Origin: an uncultured Christensenellaceae bacterium
GTDB taxonomy: Bacteria; Bacillota; Clostridia; Christensenellales; Borkfalkiaceae
Reading direction: 5' to 3'
Length of the DNA: 64,000 nt
Assembly (NCBI GenBank): GCA_910587825.1
Contig: CAJUNJ010000004.1
Span: 81,664-145,663 of the forward strand
Part shown: positions 41,761 through 51,534 of the stretch, in pieces
Layout of the letters: the number at the start of each line of letters is the position of its first letter
Position numbering within the stretch: position 1 is the stretch's first letter
Made by a program: the position numbers and the translations under genes
Notes under the pieces: generated by a model
The model's database searches: none
What the model was told of the DNA's origin: nothing
The model's input: the letters and a program-made list of their open reading frames with translations, nothing else

Positions 41761-43923
41761 TTAATTGGCGCGTTTTTTTGCTTGCTTTAACGAAAGCCCT
41801 ATCCTCTGTTTTGACTTATCGAGAGTTATAATTACAGCCCTGACCTGCTGACCGACCTTTAATACGTCCGACGGATGCTTGATATATTTATCGGTTATTT
41901 CGGAAATATGTACAAGTCCGTCCTGATGAACGCCGATGTCCACGAATGCACCGAAGTCGATTACGTTTCTGACGACGCCGTCCACTTCCATTCCGACGGA
42001 CAAATCTTCTATTCCGAGGATATCGCGCCTTAACTGTCTTGCGGGAAGACTGTCGCGGATATCCCTGCCGGGCTTTACAAGTTCGGAAATAATATCGTTC
42101 ATAGTGGCTATATCAAGCCCGCAATACTCTGCCGCCTTTTCTTCGCCGAATTCCTTAACCTTTGCGGGAAGCTGTGAAAGCTTGCGCGCGCGCACGTCGT
42201 CGTCGCTGTAACCGAAAAGTGAGATAAGCTTTTCTGCTTTTTGGTAAGATTCGGGATGAACAGCCGTGTTGTCCATAATATTTTTACCATCGGGTATGCG
42301 CAAAAAGCCCGCGCACTGTTCGTAGGTTTTTGCGCCGAGTTTTGCAACTTTTAAAAGTTGGGAACGCGCGGTAAACTTTCCGTTTTCTTCACGGTAAGAT
42401 ACTATATTTTTTGCTATGCCCGCATTAAGCCCTGCAACAAATTTCAGCAGCGATACGCTTGCCGTATTCAAGTCTACTCCGACGCTGTTTACACAGTCTT
42501 CAAGCACTCCGCCCAAAACCGCATCAAGGCGTTTTTTATCCATATCGTGCTGATACTGCCCCACGCCTATCGACTTGGGGTCGATTTTTATAAGTTCTGA
42601 AAGCGGATCCTGCAAACGCCTTGCGATAGAAATTGCAGAACGCTTTGTAAGGTCGAGGTCGGGAAATTCTTCGACGGCAAGAGGACTTGCCGAATAGACG
42701 CTGGCGCCCGCTTCGTTTACTACTGCGTAAGTTACCGGACGTTCAACTTCCTTTAAAAGTTCGGCGACAAAAATTTCGGTTTCCTTGCTTGCCGTGCCGT
42801 TACCTATGGAAATAACGTCGACGTTATGTTTGTCAATCAGGTTTTTGATTATTTTCTTACTGCCTTCTATATCAGGCTTGGGAGGAACGGGAAAAATAAC
42901 CGAAGTGTCAAGAACTTTGCCCGTTTCGTCAACCACGGCAACCTTACAACCCGTGCGGTACCCCGGGTCAAGCCCGAGTGTGACTTTTCCTTTAACGGGA
43001 GGCTGTAAAAGGAGCGGACGCAAATTGACTTCAAACATCTTTATTGCCTGTTCGCCTGCACGGTCGGTAAGTATCGCTCTTACTTCGCGCTGTATTGACG
43101 GTTCTATAAGTCTGTCGTAACCGTCGCTTGCCGCCTCTTCAATAAGTTTTGCACACTGCGTTTCCTGCTTGTTTTTTACAAACTTTGCAATACATACGCG
43201 CTTTGCTATTTCCGGATTGAACCATATTTCGGCTTTTAAACAATCCTCTTTTTCACCGCGGTTGATGGCAAGTATTCTGTGATTTTTGATTTCGGGGACA
43301 AGTTCGGCGTAGTCGGCGTACATAGCATATGTTCCCCTGTCGTCGTCCTTGACAAGTTTTACCTGCATTTCACCGTGCTTTTCAAGCAAGCCGCGAAGTT
43401 TCTTTCTGAGTTCGGCATTGTCTGACACGACTTCGGCAATTACGTCTTTTGCACCCACAACGGCGTCGTCGGCACAGGTAACGCCTTTTTCTTCGTCTAT
43501 ATACTTTTCGGCTTCCTTATAGGGGTCGCCGCTCTGACCGAGAATAAATTCGGCAAGCGGTTTCAAGCCCTTTTCTATCGCAACGGAAGCACGGGTCTTT
43601 TTCTTCTGCTTGAACGGACGGTAAATATCTTCTACTTCCGTCAGAGTCTGCGCCGCATCGATTGCCGTCTGAATTTCTTCGGTCATCTTTTCCTGTTCGG
43701 TAATAGATTTTACGACTTCCTGCTTGCGCTTTTCAAGATTTTGAAGATACTCGTATCTGTCGTTGAAATTACGCAGAACCTGATCGTCTATCGCGCCCGT
43801 CATTTCTTTGCGGTAACGCGCGATAAAAGGAATTGTGTTGCCTTCGTCCAAAAGATTTAAAATGTTTTTGACGTGGTCGGGTCTGAGATTAAATTCTTCT
43901 GTAAGTTTAACTGAAATATCCAT
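41761..43923 (-). CDS. tex: RNA-binding transcriptional accessory protein Tex
   Basis: 720 aa. Full Tex layout: N-terminal helix-turn-helix region (EEFNLRPDHVKNILNLLDEG, TIPFIARYRKEMTGAID), YqgF nuclease-like domain (VTLGLDPGYRTGCKVAVVDE), two HhH motifs (SVGVDLNTASVSLLKFVAGL and neighbours) and a C-terminal S1 domain (VGMEVDGVVRNVIDFGAFVD). Tex binds nucleic acid and affects transcription and RNA turnover. Four bp downstream of the AlkD-like gene. Confidence 0.95.
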   Translation of the reverse strand: MDISVKLTEEFNLRPDHVKNILNLLDEGNTIPFIARYRKEMTGAIDDQVLRNFNDRYEYLQNLEKRKQEVVKSITEQEKMTEEIQTAIDAAQTLTEVEDIYRPFKQKKKTRASVAIEKGLKPLAEFILGQSGDPYKEAEKYIDEEKGVTCADDAVVGAKDVIAEVVSDNAELRKKLRGLLEKHGEMQVKLVKDDDRGTYAMYADYAELVPEIKNHRILAINRGEKEDCLKAEIWFNPEIAKRVCIAKFVKNKQETQCAKLIEEAASDGYDRLIEPSIQREVRAILTDRAGEQAIKMFEVNLRPLLLQPPVKGKVTLGLDPGYRTGCKVAVVDETGKVLDTSVIFPVPPKPDIEGSKKIIKNLIDKHNVDVISIGNGTASKETEIFVAELLKEVERPVTYAVVNEAGASVYSASPLAVEEFPDLDLTKRSAISIARRLQDPLSELIKIDPKSIGVGQYQHDMDKKRLDAVLGGVLEDCVNSVGVDLNTASVSLLKFVAGLNAGIAKNIVSYREENGKFTARSQLLKVAKLGAKTYEQCAGFLRIPDGKNIMDNTAVHPESYQKAEKLISLFGYSDDDVRARKLSQLPAKVKEFGEEKAAEYCGLDIATMNDIISELVKPGRDIRDSLPARQLRRDILGIEDLSVGMEVDGVVRNVIDFGAFVDIGVHQDGLVHISEITDKYIKHPSDVLKVGQQVRAVIITLDKSKQRIGLSLKQAKKRAN

Positions 43924-43927
43924 TGTA

Positions 43928-44596
43928 CTATCTTTTAAGTCCCTTTAAAAAATTTTTTATTTCATCGGAAAGCCGATAGCTTTCACAAGCTTTTTGAATA
44001 CTTTTGTTATGCGTGGCGCGGTCAAGCAGATTAAGTTTTATAAATTTTAAAGCCGTACCGTAACACTTTACAAGCATTTCCGCAACCAGCCACGCCGCAG
44101 CCATATGGACGTAAAAATAATTTGTGTTGCATTTTAAAACCGTATCGAATATCAGTTCCGCATAATCTTCTTCAACGTAAAAATGCAACAGCGTCACTAA
44201 AGCAAACCGTTGATAAAATTCTTTATCCGCGTCCGAAAACTTTGCAATATACGGCAAAAAAGCCTGACGGTTCTTTGCAATACACTTTGCGCAAAAGCAA
44301 TCGCAAGTGGCCCAGTTGTCGATAAGTCTGACGCATTCGTCTACGTACTTTATAAATGCTTCGTATTTTAAATATGACACCGCAGTAAGCTTGACGAAAG
44401 TCACTTCGTAATATTCGTCCGGATACGACATAAGTTCGTCAATGCGGTTTAAATAATCTTTTGCGATTTTTCTGAGAACGGGAACGCGTACGCCAATAAG
44501 CTTGATATTTTCGTTCTTCAAAAGACGTTTATGAAAATCGCGGTACTTGACGTCTTGTGCGCTTTCAAGTTGGGTCAAAAGCTCGGGATAAGGCAT
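43928..44596 (-). CDS. DNA alkylation repair protein (AlkD/HEAT-like)
   Basis: 222 aa from the ATG at 44596, preceded by AAAAGGAG; a 40-residue longer reading would begin deep in the upstream gene. The protein is made of HEAT-like helical repeats, with GVRVPVLRKIAKDYL near the N-terminus and LIDNWATCDCFCAKCI in the centre, where the conserved W and D of AlkD-like glycosylases sit. It also has a Cys-rich stretch. AlkD removes alkylated purines without base flipping. It overlaps the upstream uracil/hypoxanthine-glycosylase-like gene by 32 bp, making a small base-repair pair. Confidence 0.86.
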   Translation of the reverse strand: MPYPELLTQLESAQDVKYRDFHKRLLKNENIKLIGVRVPVLRKIAKDYLNRIDELMSYPDEYYEVTFVKLTAVSYLKYEAFIKYVDECVRLIDNWATCDCFCAKCIAKNRQAFLPYIAKFSDADKEFYQRFALVTLLHFYVEEDYAELIFDTVLKCNTNYFYVHMAAAWLVAEMLVKCYGTALKFIKLNLLDRATHNKSIQKACESYRLSDEIKNFLKGLKR

Positions 44597-45050
44597 CTTT
44601 CCACTCCTTTTCGTCAAAACGGGTATTAGCGGGGCTTGTTGACGGAACTTTGCAGTATCCTGTATGTATATCAGTATAATGTTCCCTGAAAATCGAAAAA
44701 GCCTTACTGCCATTCAATATTATAAACCCTATTTTTGAATTTTGCAATAGGGTTTTCAAATCTGCCACCTTAAAATTTTTAATTGTTGCGTCCTGTGAAC
44801 CGACAATTCGGCATTCGGTGACTATATCCCACAGCGCGATATTGCGTCTTTTTAAAAATTCGCGCTTACTTTCGGTTGATTCGGGAATGCTTTCACCGAA
44901 ATACGAGCATACGACCCGCCAGAAGCGATTTTGCGGATTGCCGTAATAAAATTCCACACGCCTGCTTTTGACCGACGGAAAACTGCCGAGTATAAGTACT
45001 TTGCTGTCTTTATCGTAAACGGGGTCAAACCCCTGTACCAATTCGCTCAT
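44565..45050 (-). CDS. DNA-deoxyinosine/hypoxanthine glycosylase (UDG superfamily, HDG type)
   Basis: 161 aa. UDG-fold protein with motif 1 LILGSFPSVKSRRVEFYYG and motif 2 PSTSPAN near the C-terminus; the GSFPSxKS form with no catalytic Asp after GxxP is that of family 6 hypoxanthine-DNA glycosylases, which excise deaminated adenine. NALWDI-type residues (NIALWDIVTECRIVGS) fit too. Overlaps the M16 peptidase gene by 4 bp upstream and the AlkD-like gene by 32 bp downstream. Confidence 0.85.
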   Translation of the reverse strand: MSELVQGFDPVYDKDSKVLILGSFPSVKSRRVEFYYGNPQNRFWRVVCSYFGESIPESTESKREFLKRRNIALWDIVTECRIVGSQDATIKNFKVADLKTLLQNSKIGFIILNGSKAFSIFREHYTDIHTGYCKVPSTSPANTRFDEKEWKDALSRAFDPT

Positions 45051-46285
45051 AATTCCAACGGCTTGTCCGCATTGCCCACAAGTGACGCGGCAAGCGTGCT
45101 TTTATCGAAATTTATTTCAACGGCACGGCAAACGTCGTCGAGAGTGACTGACGAAATTTTATTTATTCTGTCTTCGAAGTCGTAAACCTTTCCGCTGTAA
45201 ATAAGCTCTTTGCCGTAAAGAAGCATCTGCGCACTTGTGCTTTCCTGCGAGAACACGGACGAAGAAGTAAGCTGTTCCTTACCGCGTTTAAATTCTTCTT
45301 TGGTGATTTTGTTTTTCTTTATCTCTTCAATACAGTCGAAAACGGCTTGTACGCTCTTTAAATAATTGCCCGAATTTACGCCCGCATAGACGACAAGCGA
45401 ACCCGATTCCGAATATGCCGAAAGATAAGAATATACGGTATAGGCAAGACCGAGTTCTTCCCTCACTTTTTGGAAAAGCCTTGACGACATACTTCCGCCG
45501 AGTACGGAGTTCATAATCTGTGTAGCGTCAAATAATTTGTCGTATCTTTTGACCGACGGAAAAGCAAGTGCGAAATGAATTTGTTCTATTTCCTTTTTTC
45601 TGAACAGCGACTTATGCGCAAGCTCAACCGCAACGGGACGCTCTTCGGGTTTGGATGCGGGAATACTGCCGAAGTACTTGCGTGCAATATCTTCCGCAAA
45701 ATTGATATCTATATTACCGGCAATGGAAATTACAATATTTTCGGGTACGTACCGCTTTGAAAGATACTCCTCTATATCCGACCGCGTGAACGAATTTACG
45801 TTTTCGCGGCTGCCGAGAATATTTCTGCCGTATCCGCGTTCGCCGTAATACGCCTTGGCAAGAACGTCCAGACACAGATCGTCCGGAGTGTCGTCGTTCA
45901 TATTGATTTCTTCGACTATTACTCCCTTTTCACGTACCATTTCATCTTCGGGAAATACGCTGTTTAAGAACAGATCCGAAAGAATTTCAAACGCTTCGCC
46001 GGCGTGACCCGTCGTCGATTTGGCATAATAACAGGTTATATCTTTGGAAGTAAAAGCGTTCATCTGCGCGCCTATCGCATCCATTTCGTCGGAAATACGG
46101 TAAGCCGTGCGCTTCTTCGTACCCTTAAACATCATATGTTCGATAAAGTGCGAAATGCCGTCCTCTTTATCGTTTTCCACGCTTGCGCCCGTGTGAACGA
46201 TAATTCCCATAGATACGGACAAAAGCCCTTCCATTTGTTTTACTACAAGTCTTATTCCGTTGTCAAACTTTTTGTAATGTACCAT
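45047..46285 (-). CDS. M16-family zinc metallopeptidase (YmxG/PqqL-like)
   Basis: 412 aa. The inverted zinc motif HxxEH is HFIEHMMFKGT, and the distal Glu is in the KGVIVEEINMNDD region, so it should be catalytically competent. The C-terminal M16 half-domain (LFQKVREELGLAYTVYSY) is present. In Bacillus and Clostridia this gene (ymxG/mlpA) follows a YlxY-type deacetylase gene, as here. The substrate is unknown. Confidence 0.93.
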   Translation of the reverse strand: MVHYKKFDNGIRLVVKQMEGLLSVSMGIIVHTGASVENDKEDGISHFIEHMMFKGTKKRTAYRISDEMDAIGAQMNAFTSKDITCYYAKSTTGHAGEAFEILSDLFLNSVFPEDEMVREKGVIVEEINMNDDTPDDLCLDVLAKAYYGERGYGRNILGSRENVNSFTRSDIEEYLSKRYVPENIVISIAGNIDINFAEDIARKYFGSIPASKPEERPVAVELAHKSLFRKKEIEQIHFALAFPSVKRYDKLFDATQIMNSVLGGSMSSRLFQKVREELGLAYTVYSYLSAYSESGSLVVYAGVNSGNYLKSVQAVFDCIEEIKKNKITKEEFKRGKEQLTSSSVFSQESTSAQMLLYGKELIYSGKVYDFEDRINKISSVTLDDVCRAVEINFDKSTLAASLVGNADKPLEL

Positions 46286-46986
46286 TATTCTCCTAAATTG
46301 TGAGATACCGTAACGGCAGAAAGCCCGTTATCTCTTATGTAAGTTAATATTTCCGGCAGAGCCGCGACTGTGCTGTCCGTAGGGTGCATAAGCACGAACT
46401 CGCCTTTTGTCAGATTTTTTGTAGCGCGGGAGTAAATAAGTTTAGTATCCTTATCCCGCCAGTCTATCGTATCCCTGCTCCACATTATAACTCTTAAATC
46501 AAGCGAAGCGCAAGCGTTTAGAGTGGCTTCACCGAAAGCGCCCGACGGCGGGGCGAAGAGAGTTATTTCCGTGTTGCATATCATATTGAGAAGCTTTACG
46601 CTTGGACGTATTTCTTCGAGATTTGCTTCAACGGACATACGCGAGTGATCTTTATGGAAATAGCCGTGGCTGGCGATTTCGTGACCGCGTTTGAATATTT
46701 CGCGCACGCAGTCGACGTTATCGTCCGCCCAGCTTCCGCCGATAAAGAAAGTTGCCTCGGCTTGATATTCCCCGAGAATATCGAGAATTTCAAGCACGTT
46801 GTCCGTATGTTCGTAGACGTTGAACATTAAACTTACGCCCGTTCCGTTTTCGGCTTTGTAATAGACGTTTGAATTTTCGTTGGATACGGCAACGGCGTTT
46901 CCGCCGAAAAATCCGATAAGCGATACGGCGCATACGACCGCGACAAGTACAAGATTGGTTACGACAGTGATAATTTTATTCTTCAA
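46285..46986 (-). CDS. Polysaccharide deacetylase-fold protein (YlxY/PdaB-like)
   Basis: 233 aa if it starts at the TTG at 46986, which has AGGGGT 7 bp upstream; a GTG at 47004 is the alternative. One N-terminal membrane helix, then a NodB-type domain: ATFFIGGSWADDN, GHEIASHGYFHKDHSRMS and LFAPPSGAFG. The HxxxH metal ligands are present. The first motif, usually TFDDG, reads MFNVYEHTDN, so the catalytic Asp is replaced, as far as I can see. YlxY-type relatives also carry an FNV sequence. Position next to the M16 peptidase matches the Bacillus ylxY-ymxG pair. Confidence 0.87.
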   Translation of the reverse strand: MKNKIITVVTNLVLVAVVCAVSLIGFFGGNAVAVSNENSNVYYKAENGTGVSLMFNVYEHTDNVLEILDILGEYQAEATFFIGGSWADDNVDCVREIFKRGHEIASHGYFHKDHSRMSVEANLEEIRPSVKLLNMICNTEITLFAPPSGAFGEATLNACASLDLRVIMWSRDTIDWRDKDTKLIYSRATKNLTKGEFVLMHPTDSTVAALPEILTYIRDNGLSAVTVSHNLGE

Positions 46987-47046
46987 TAGTTTACCCCTAA
47001 ACACAAATACTATTTATATAATATTAAGTTTAAGTGCAATTCTTGA

Positions 47047-49404
47047 CTATTTGAGCCTTATTATCGTAACCCCCGTTTCTCCTTCGCCGTATTTTCCCAA
47101 ACGGAAGCTTTCCACGTTGCGGTGACTGGCAAGGCGTTTATTAATAGCGCTTCTCAGTTTACCCGTACCGACACCGTGAATTACTTTTATTTCTTCAAGA
47201 TTATCCATAACAGCCCTGTCGATAAAGTTGTCAACTTCATACAAAGCTTCTTCGACCGTCATACCGAGTACGTTTATTTCGAGTACGGGTTGGCTTAAAG
47301 GAATATGTTTGAATATTTTAGCCGTTGCGGGCTTATTCTCCTTTTGTCCGACAATCAGAAGGTCTGCGAATTTGCAATGGAGTTTCATACTTCCGCAGGC
47401 AATTTCGGCTTCCTTTTTCTTTTGCGAAATGCCTATTACCTGACCGTTGGTCTGCATTTGTTTTACAAATACGGTTTGACCGGCTTTTAAATTTTTTTCG
47501 TCCGCCTGAACGAAATTATTTACAGTCTTTTTGTTTTCCTCTTCCTCGTAAGAAATATTTTCAAGTTTATGTTTCAGCGTGCGGGCTTTTATGAGGTCGC
47601 TTTGCGTAACTTCTTCTGCTTTGAAAATATCTTCTATTTCGGCAAGAATGCTTTCGGCGCGTTCGGTGCGGTCGGCAATTATTCTGCGGCTTTCGGAACG
47701 GGCGGAGCGGGAAATTCTTTCTTTTTCACGGTTGACTTCTTCTATTTGCGCGTTAAGATTTTTAAGTTTGTCTTTCCATTCGCGTTCGAGATTTTCCGCA
47801 AGTCTAAGCTTTTCATCGGCTTTTACCCTGCTTTCTTCCGCACGGCGGACTACGTTTTCAAAGTTGCGCGCACCCTCGGACAAAAAGCCGAGAGCGTCGG
47901 CTATTATATTTTCGTCAAGACCCAACCGTCTTGAAATGGCAAGCGCATTGCTTGCCCCGGGTAGCCCTATCTTTATCGAATACAACGGTTTAAGCGTATC
48001 GGAATCGAATTCCATACTTGCATTTTCTATTCTGTTTACGGTATACGCATACTCTTTTAATGGCGTAAAATGGGTGGTAATTATACCCTTACAGCCCTTA
48101 GAAAGCAGGTGCTTTACGACTGCTTTTGCAAGCGCCTGCCCCTCGTCGGGATTGGTTCCGCCGCCCAACTCGTCAATAAGCACAAGGCTTTTGCCGTCCG
48201 CCCCGTTGCAGATATTGATTACGTTGGTGAGGTGGGAAGAAAAAGTAGATAAGCTTTCTTCGATACTTTGGCTGTCGCCGACGTCGCAGAACACGTTTTC
48301 AAACACCGCAACAGAACTGCCCTGCGCAGCGGGGATAAACAATCCGCAACAAGCCATAAGGCAGAAAAGCCCGCACATTTTCAAGGTTACCGTCTTTCCG
48401 CCCGTATTAGCCCCGCTTAGAAGTAAAAAGTCGTAATTCGAACCGAGTTCCACCGACACGGGGACTATTTTATCGGCATCTATAAGCGGGTGCCTGCCCT
48501 TGATAATATTTATATAGCCCCTTCCGTTGACCTTAGGCTTGGTACATTTATGCGCATAGCCGTATTCGGCACGGGCATAACAGAGGTCTATTTCGCCGAG
48601 GACGGCAATATCGTTTTTAAGCTGAACCGAAAGTCCGCCCGCCCTTGAAGACAGCGAACGCAGAATGGCTTCAACTTCTTCCCGCTCGTCAATCGTAAGC
48701 GCGATAAGTTCGTTATTCATTTCAAGAACCTGTTCGGGTTCTATGAAAAAAGTAGCTCCCGTATGCGAACGGTCGTGAACAAAACCGCGAACTTGGTTTT
48801 TATATTCGGCTTTTACGGGAATTACATACCTGTCGTTCCTTATCGTCACTATTCCGTCCTGCAAATAGTGTGCGTCCTTAGAAAGGTATTCGGAAAGTCT
48901 TGAACGGATTTTTTCGTTAAGACTTCTTATACGACTTCTTATAGAATAAAGTTTGTCGCTTGCATAGTCGCTTACCCCGTCGACGGAAATAATCTTCCGG
49001 GATATATCGTCTTCGAGAGTGCGGTCGAAATAAAGTTTATCCGCAATCGTGCATATCGATTTAATGTTTTCGTCCGATACGGATTTTATGCTTTCGTAAG
49101 CAATTCTTGCAGAGCGGAGAAGCGAATTAACTTCGATAAGTTCGGCGCAGGACAGAGCTGAGCCCTTCGAAGCGCGGGTAAGCATATCGCTTACGTCACC
49201 GAAATATTCCACCTTGCCTATGCCATACACAAAAAGCAGTTTTTCGCATTCTTCGGTAAGAGACAGAAGCGAACGGACTTCATCCAAATCCGTGGACACC
49301 GAACAATTTAAGGCAAGACTTTTACCGCCGTCGATAACCGCATACCCGCCGACGGCGTTTAAAATTTTATCAAGTTCGAGTTTTTCCAAACCTTTAATAT
49401 CCAT
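47047..49404 (-). CDS. mutS2: Endonuclease MutS2
   Basis: 785 aa. MutS-type clamp and lever helices, then the ATPase with Walker A LLSGANTGGKTVTLKM, the DVGDSQSIEESLSTFSSH block and Walker B VLIDELGGGTNPDEG, a long coiled coil (RAEESRVKADEKLRLAENLE) and a C-terminal Smr domain (INVLGMTVEEALYEVDNFID, IHGVGTGKLRSAI). There is no mismatch-recognition domain I, which separates MutS2 from MutS. In Bacillus MutS2 acts on stalled ribosomes and recombination. 3 bp past the U32 gene. Confidence 0.96.
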   Translation of the reverse strand: MDIKGLEKLELDKILNAVGGYAVIDGGKSLALNCSVSTDLDEVRSLLSLTEECEKLLFVYGIGKVEYFGDVSDMLTRASKGSALSCAELIEVNSLLRSARIAYESIKSVSDENIKSICTIADKLYFDRTLEDDISRKIISVDGVSDYASDKLYSIRSRIRSLNEKIRSRLSEYLSKDAHYLQDGIVTIRNDRYVIPVKAEYKNQVRGFVHDRSHTGATFFIEPEQVLEMNNELIALTIDEREEVEAILRSLSSRAGGLSVQLKNDIAVLGEIDLCYARAEYGYAHKCTKPKVNGRGYINIIKGRHPLIDADKIVPVSVELGSNYDFLLLSGANTGGKTVTLKMCGLFCLMACCGLFIPAAQGSSVAVFENVFCDVGDSQSIEESLSTFSSHLTNVINICNGADGKSLVLIDELGGGTNPDEGQALAKAVVKHLLSKGCKGIITTHFTPLKEYAYTVNRIENASMEFDSDTLKPLYSIKIGLPGASNALAISRRLGLDENIIADALGFLSEGARNFENVVRRAEESRVKADEKLRLAENLEREWKDKLKNLNAQIEEVNREKERISRSARSESRRIIADRTERAESILAEIEDIFKAEEVTQSDLIKARTLKHKLENISYEEEENKKTVNNFVQADEKNLKAGQTVFVKQMQTNGQVIGISQKKKEAEIACGSMKLHCKFADLLIVGQKENKPATAKIFKHIPLSQPVLEINVLGMTVEEALYEVDNFIDRAVMDNLEEIKVIHGVGTGKLRSAINKRLASHRNVESFRLGKYGEGETGVTIIRLK

Positions 49405-49406
49405 AA

Positions 49407-51530
49407 TCAGTTGATGCCGACAGACGAATGACCGCGGGTCTTGGCGCAGTCTGCGTCGGAAAAAGTTTTATCTATAAGCCTGCCCGATTTGCTTTTTACG
49501 GGTAAAAGATTTGCACAGTTGAACACTTCAAAACGACATTCCGACGTTACATATCTGCGTAGCGGAAATCTTCTGCCCTCGCCGTCGGTCAAAGTATATC
49601 TGCCGCGTTTGTCGCAGGAAGCGCACTTCTTTTCAAAAGGACAGTAAATCAAGTCCATCACCTTGATATTGCCTTCCGACAGATAAAAAGTATTTTCGGC
49701 AGAAAGCGCGTCGGCTTCGGCAACCGTAAGCTCCTTCGAAAGGCAAACGTAGTCCGCATTGCAGTTTATAAGCGAAATACGGTTGGTAATATTGAACCCC
49801 GCGCCTGCGAAAAACTTTATGCCGACGTCCTTAGCAAGCTGTAAACCGAAATAGGAATCGCAGTAAATGCCGTCGAACGAACGGGCAATTTTATTATATA
49901 CTTTTACTTCTTCCCCCGTAAGATAAGGCGGAACGAACAAAAATTTTTCACCTTCGAATTTTTCGGTCAGGCGTTTGAAATCGCCGTCTGGCGACGCAAG
50001 TTTAAGTATTCCGACGTCTGCCCTTATACCGTTAAGCTCTGCGGAAATTACCGCGGTCTTACAGTTTACGCCTTTTTTTAATGACGGCATTGAAAAATCG
50101 CAGTCGGTATGTTTATTGCTATTTTGTGAAATAAAGCCGAAATATTGCGAATAGACTTTACGGCGGAAAGCATTTAATTCCGAAGCAGCCATAAATACGC
50201 CGTCTGTGCGCACGCGGATTTGCGGGCGGAAAGGATAACCGTCAACCTTTTTAAAACAGCCGACAACGTTTTCATCCGAAAGCGGTCTTGTCTGCGCACT
50301 TTCAATAGGGTTTTCGCCTGCGACCTTAAAGCCGTTAATTTCGGCAAACGGAAGCCTGCCCGCCAATAATTCAACGTTTACCTCTACGTCTTTAAGCCGC
50401 CTTACTTCAAGCAGTTTTGAATTTACCGCCGTATCCGTGGTAACGAAAACCTTGTCGCCGTTTTTAAGCCTGTCGCGCGAAAGTATTATACATCCGCCGA
50501 CGGTATCTCCGCCGTAACTTCCTCCCCCGACTTCCTTACCGCCTCTTAAAATTTTAAATCCGTCGTCGCAACGGAACTTATTTTTGGTAAGACAGACATA
50601 AGACGAATTTACAACTTTTATTACACCGGCAAATTCACCGATATGTCCTTGCACAGCCGAGGAAACAAAGCTTCTGTCCTGACCAAATGCAAGCCCGTGC
50701 GTATAATTTCCGCGGTTATAAGTACGTTTAAGATCGCTTAACAGCCCGTCCGAAAAACTTTTATTGAGTATTGCTTTATAATAATTTACGGCGGCGGCGA
50801 CGTATTCCGGACGGCGCATTCTGCCTTCGATTTTAAACGATGTCGCCCCTGCCGAAATATAATCTTCAATTTTTTCGCCGACGCATAAATCGCTTAACGA
50901 AAGTCTGTAAGCTTGTTGTTCAAAACCATTTCTGTCAATGGAATATATCTTACGGCAGGGCTGTTTGCATTTACCGCGATTTCCGCTGTTTCCGCCCGCA
51001 AAAGAAGACATATAGCATTGACCCGAAAAGCAGGTGCAAAGCGCGCCCTGAACGAAAACTTCCGTCTCTATGATTTTTGAAATTTCCGCAATATCCGAAA
51101 GGGCGGTTTCACGTGCAAGAATTACACGTTCGAACCCGTACTCTACGGCAAGCCGTGCGCCGGCCGAATTGCAGGTACCCGCCTGAGTGGAAAGATGAAG
51201 GCTTATTTCCGGCATAGCGTCTTTAATGAATTTACCCAAAAACAAATCTTGCAAAATAAGCGCGTCCGCCCCGCCGTTCCATACTTCGGCAACCGATTTA
51301 ATAAATTCCGTCAGTTCGTCATCCTTTGCAACAGTATTCAAAGCAACGTACACCTTAACGCCGAAAGCGTGCGCGTATTTGCATACTTCTATAAAGCTTT
51401 CCAAACCGAAATTTTCCGCCGAACTTCTCGCCGAAAATTTATCAAGTCCCAGATATATAGCGTCCGCACCGGCGTTTATTGCCGCAAGAGCGCTGTTTTT
51501 ACCGCCCGCAGGGGCAAGTATTTCAGACAT
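49407..51530 (-). CDS. U32-family peptidase-like protein (RlhA/YhbU type)
   Basis: 707 aa. N-terminal U32 domain: SEILAPAGGKNSALAAINAG, ADAIYLGLDKFSARSS, and HLSTQAGTCNSAGARLAVEY. A Cys cluster CFSGQCYMSSFAGGNSGNRG followed by KCKQPCRKIYS matches the family's iron-sulfur or metal site. The C-terminal half carries a second repeat-like region with a further Cys pair (CPFEKKCASC). E. coli RlhA, a U32 member, hydroxylates 23S rRNA, so an RNA-modifying role is likelier than proteolysis (inference). Cotranscribed with uvrC, the HAD gene and mutS2. Confidence 0.88.
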   Translation of the reverse strand: MSEILAPAGGKNSALAAINAGADAIYLGLDKFSARSSAENFGLESFIEVCKYAHAFGVKVYVALNTVAKDDELTEFIKSVAEVWNGGADALILQDLFLGKFIKDAMPEISLHLSTQAGTCNSAGARLAVEYGFERVILARETALSDIAEISKIIETEVFVQGALCTCFSGQCYMSSFAGGNSGNRGKCKQPCRKIYSIDRNGFEQQAYRLSLSDLCVGEKIEDYISAGATSFKIEGRMRRPEYVAAAVNYYKAILNKSFSDGLLSDLKRTYNRGNYTHGLAFGQDRSFVSSAVQGHIGEFAGVIKVVNSSYVCLTKNKFRCDDGFKILRGGKEVGGGSYGGDTVGGCIILSRDRLKNGDKVFVTTDTAVNSKLLEVRRLKDVEVNVELLAGRLPFAEINGFKVAGENPIESAQTRPLSDENVVGCFKKVDGYPFRPQIRVRTDGVFMAASELNAFRRKVYSQYFGFISQNSNKHTDCDFSMPSLKKGVNCKTAVISAELNGIRADVGILKLASPDGDFKRLTEKFEGEKFLFVPPYLTGEEVKVYNKIARSFDGIYCDSYFGLQLAKDVGIKFFAGAGFNITNRISLINCNADYVCLSKELTVAEADALSAENTFYLSEGNIKVMDLIYCPFEKKCASCDKRGRYTLTDGEGRRFPLRRYVTSECRFEVFNCANLLPVKSKSGRLIDKTFSDADCAKTRGHSSVGIN

Positions 51531-51534
51531 AGTA

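Noticed and set aside
47579..48436. 285-codon open frame antisense to mutS2
   Set aside because: Shadow of the mutS2 reading frame; Ser/Arg/Leu-rich composition and no start signals.
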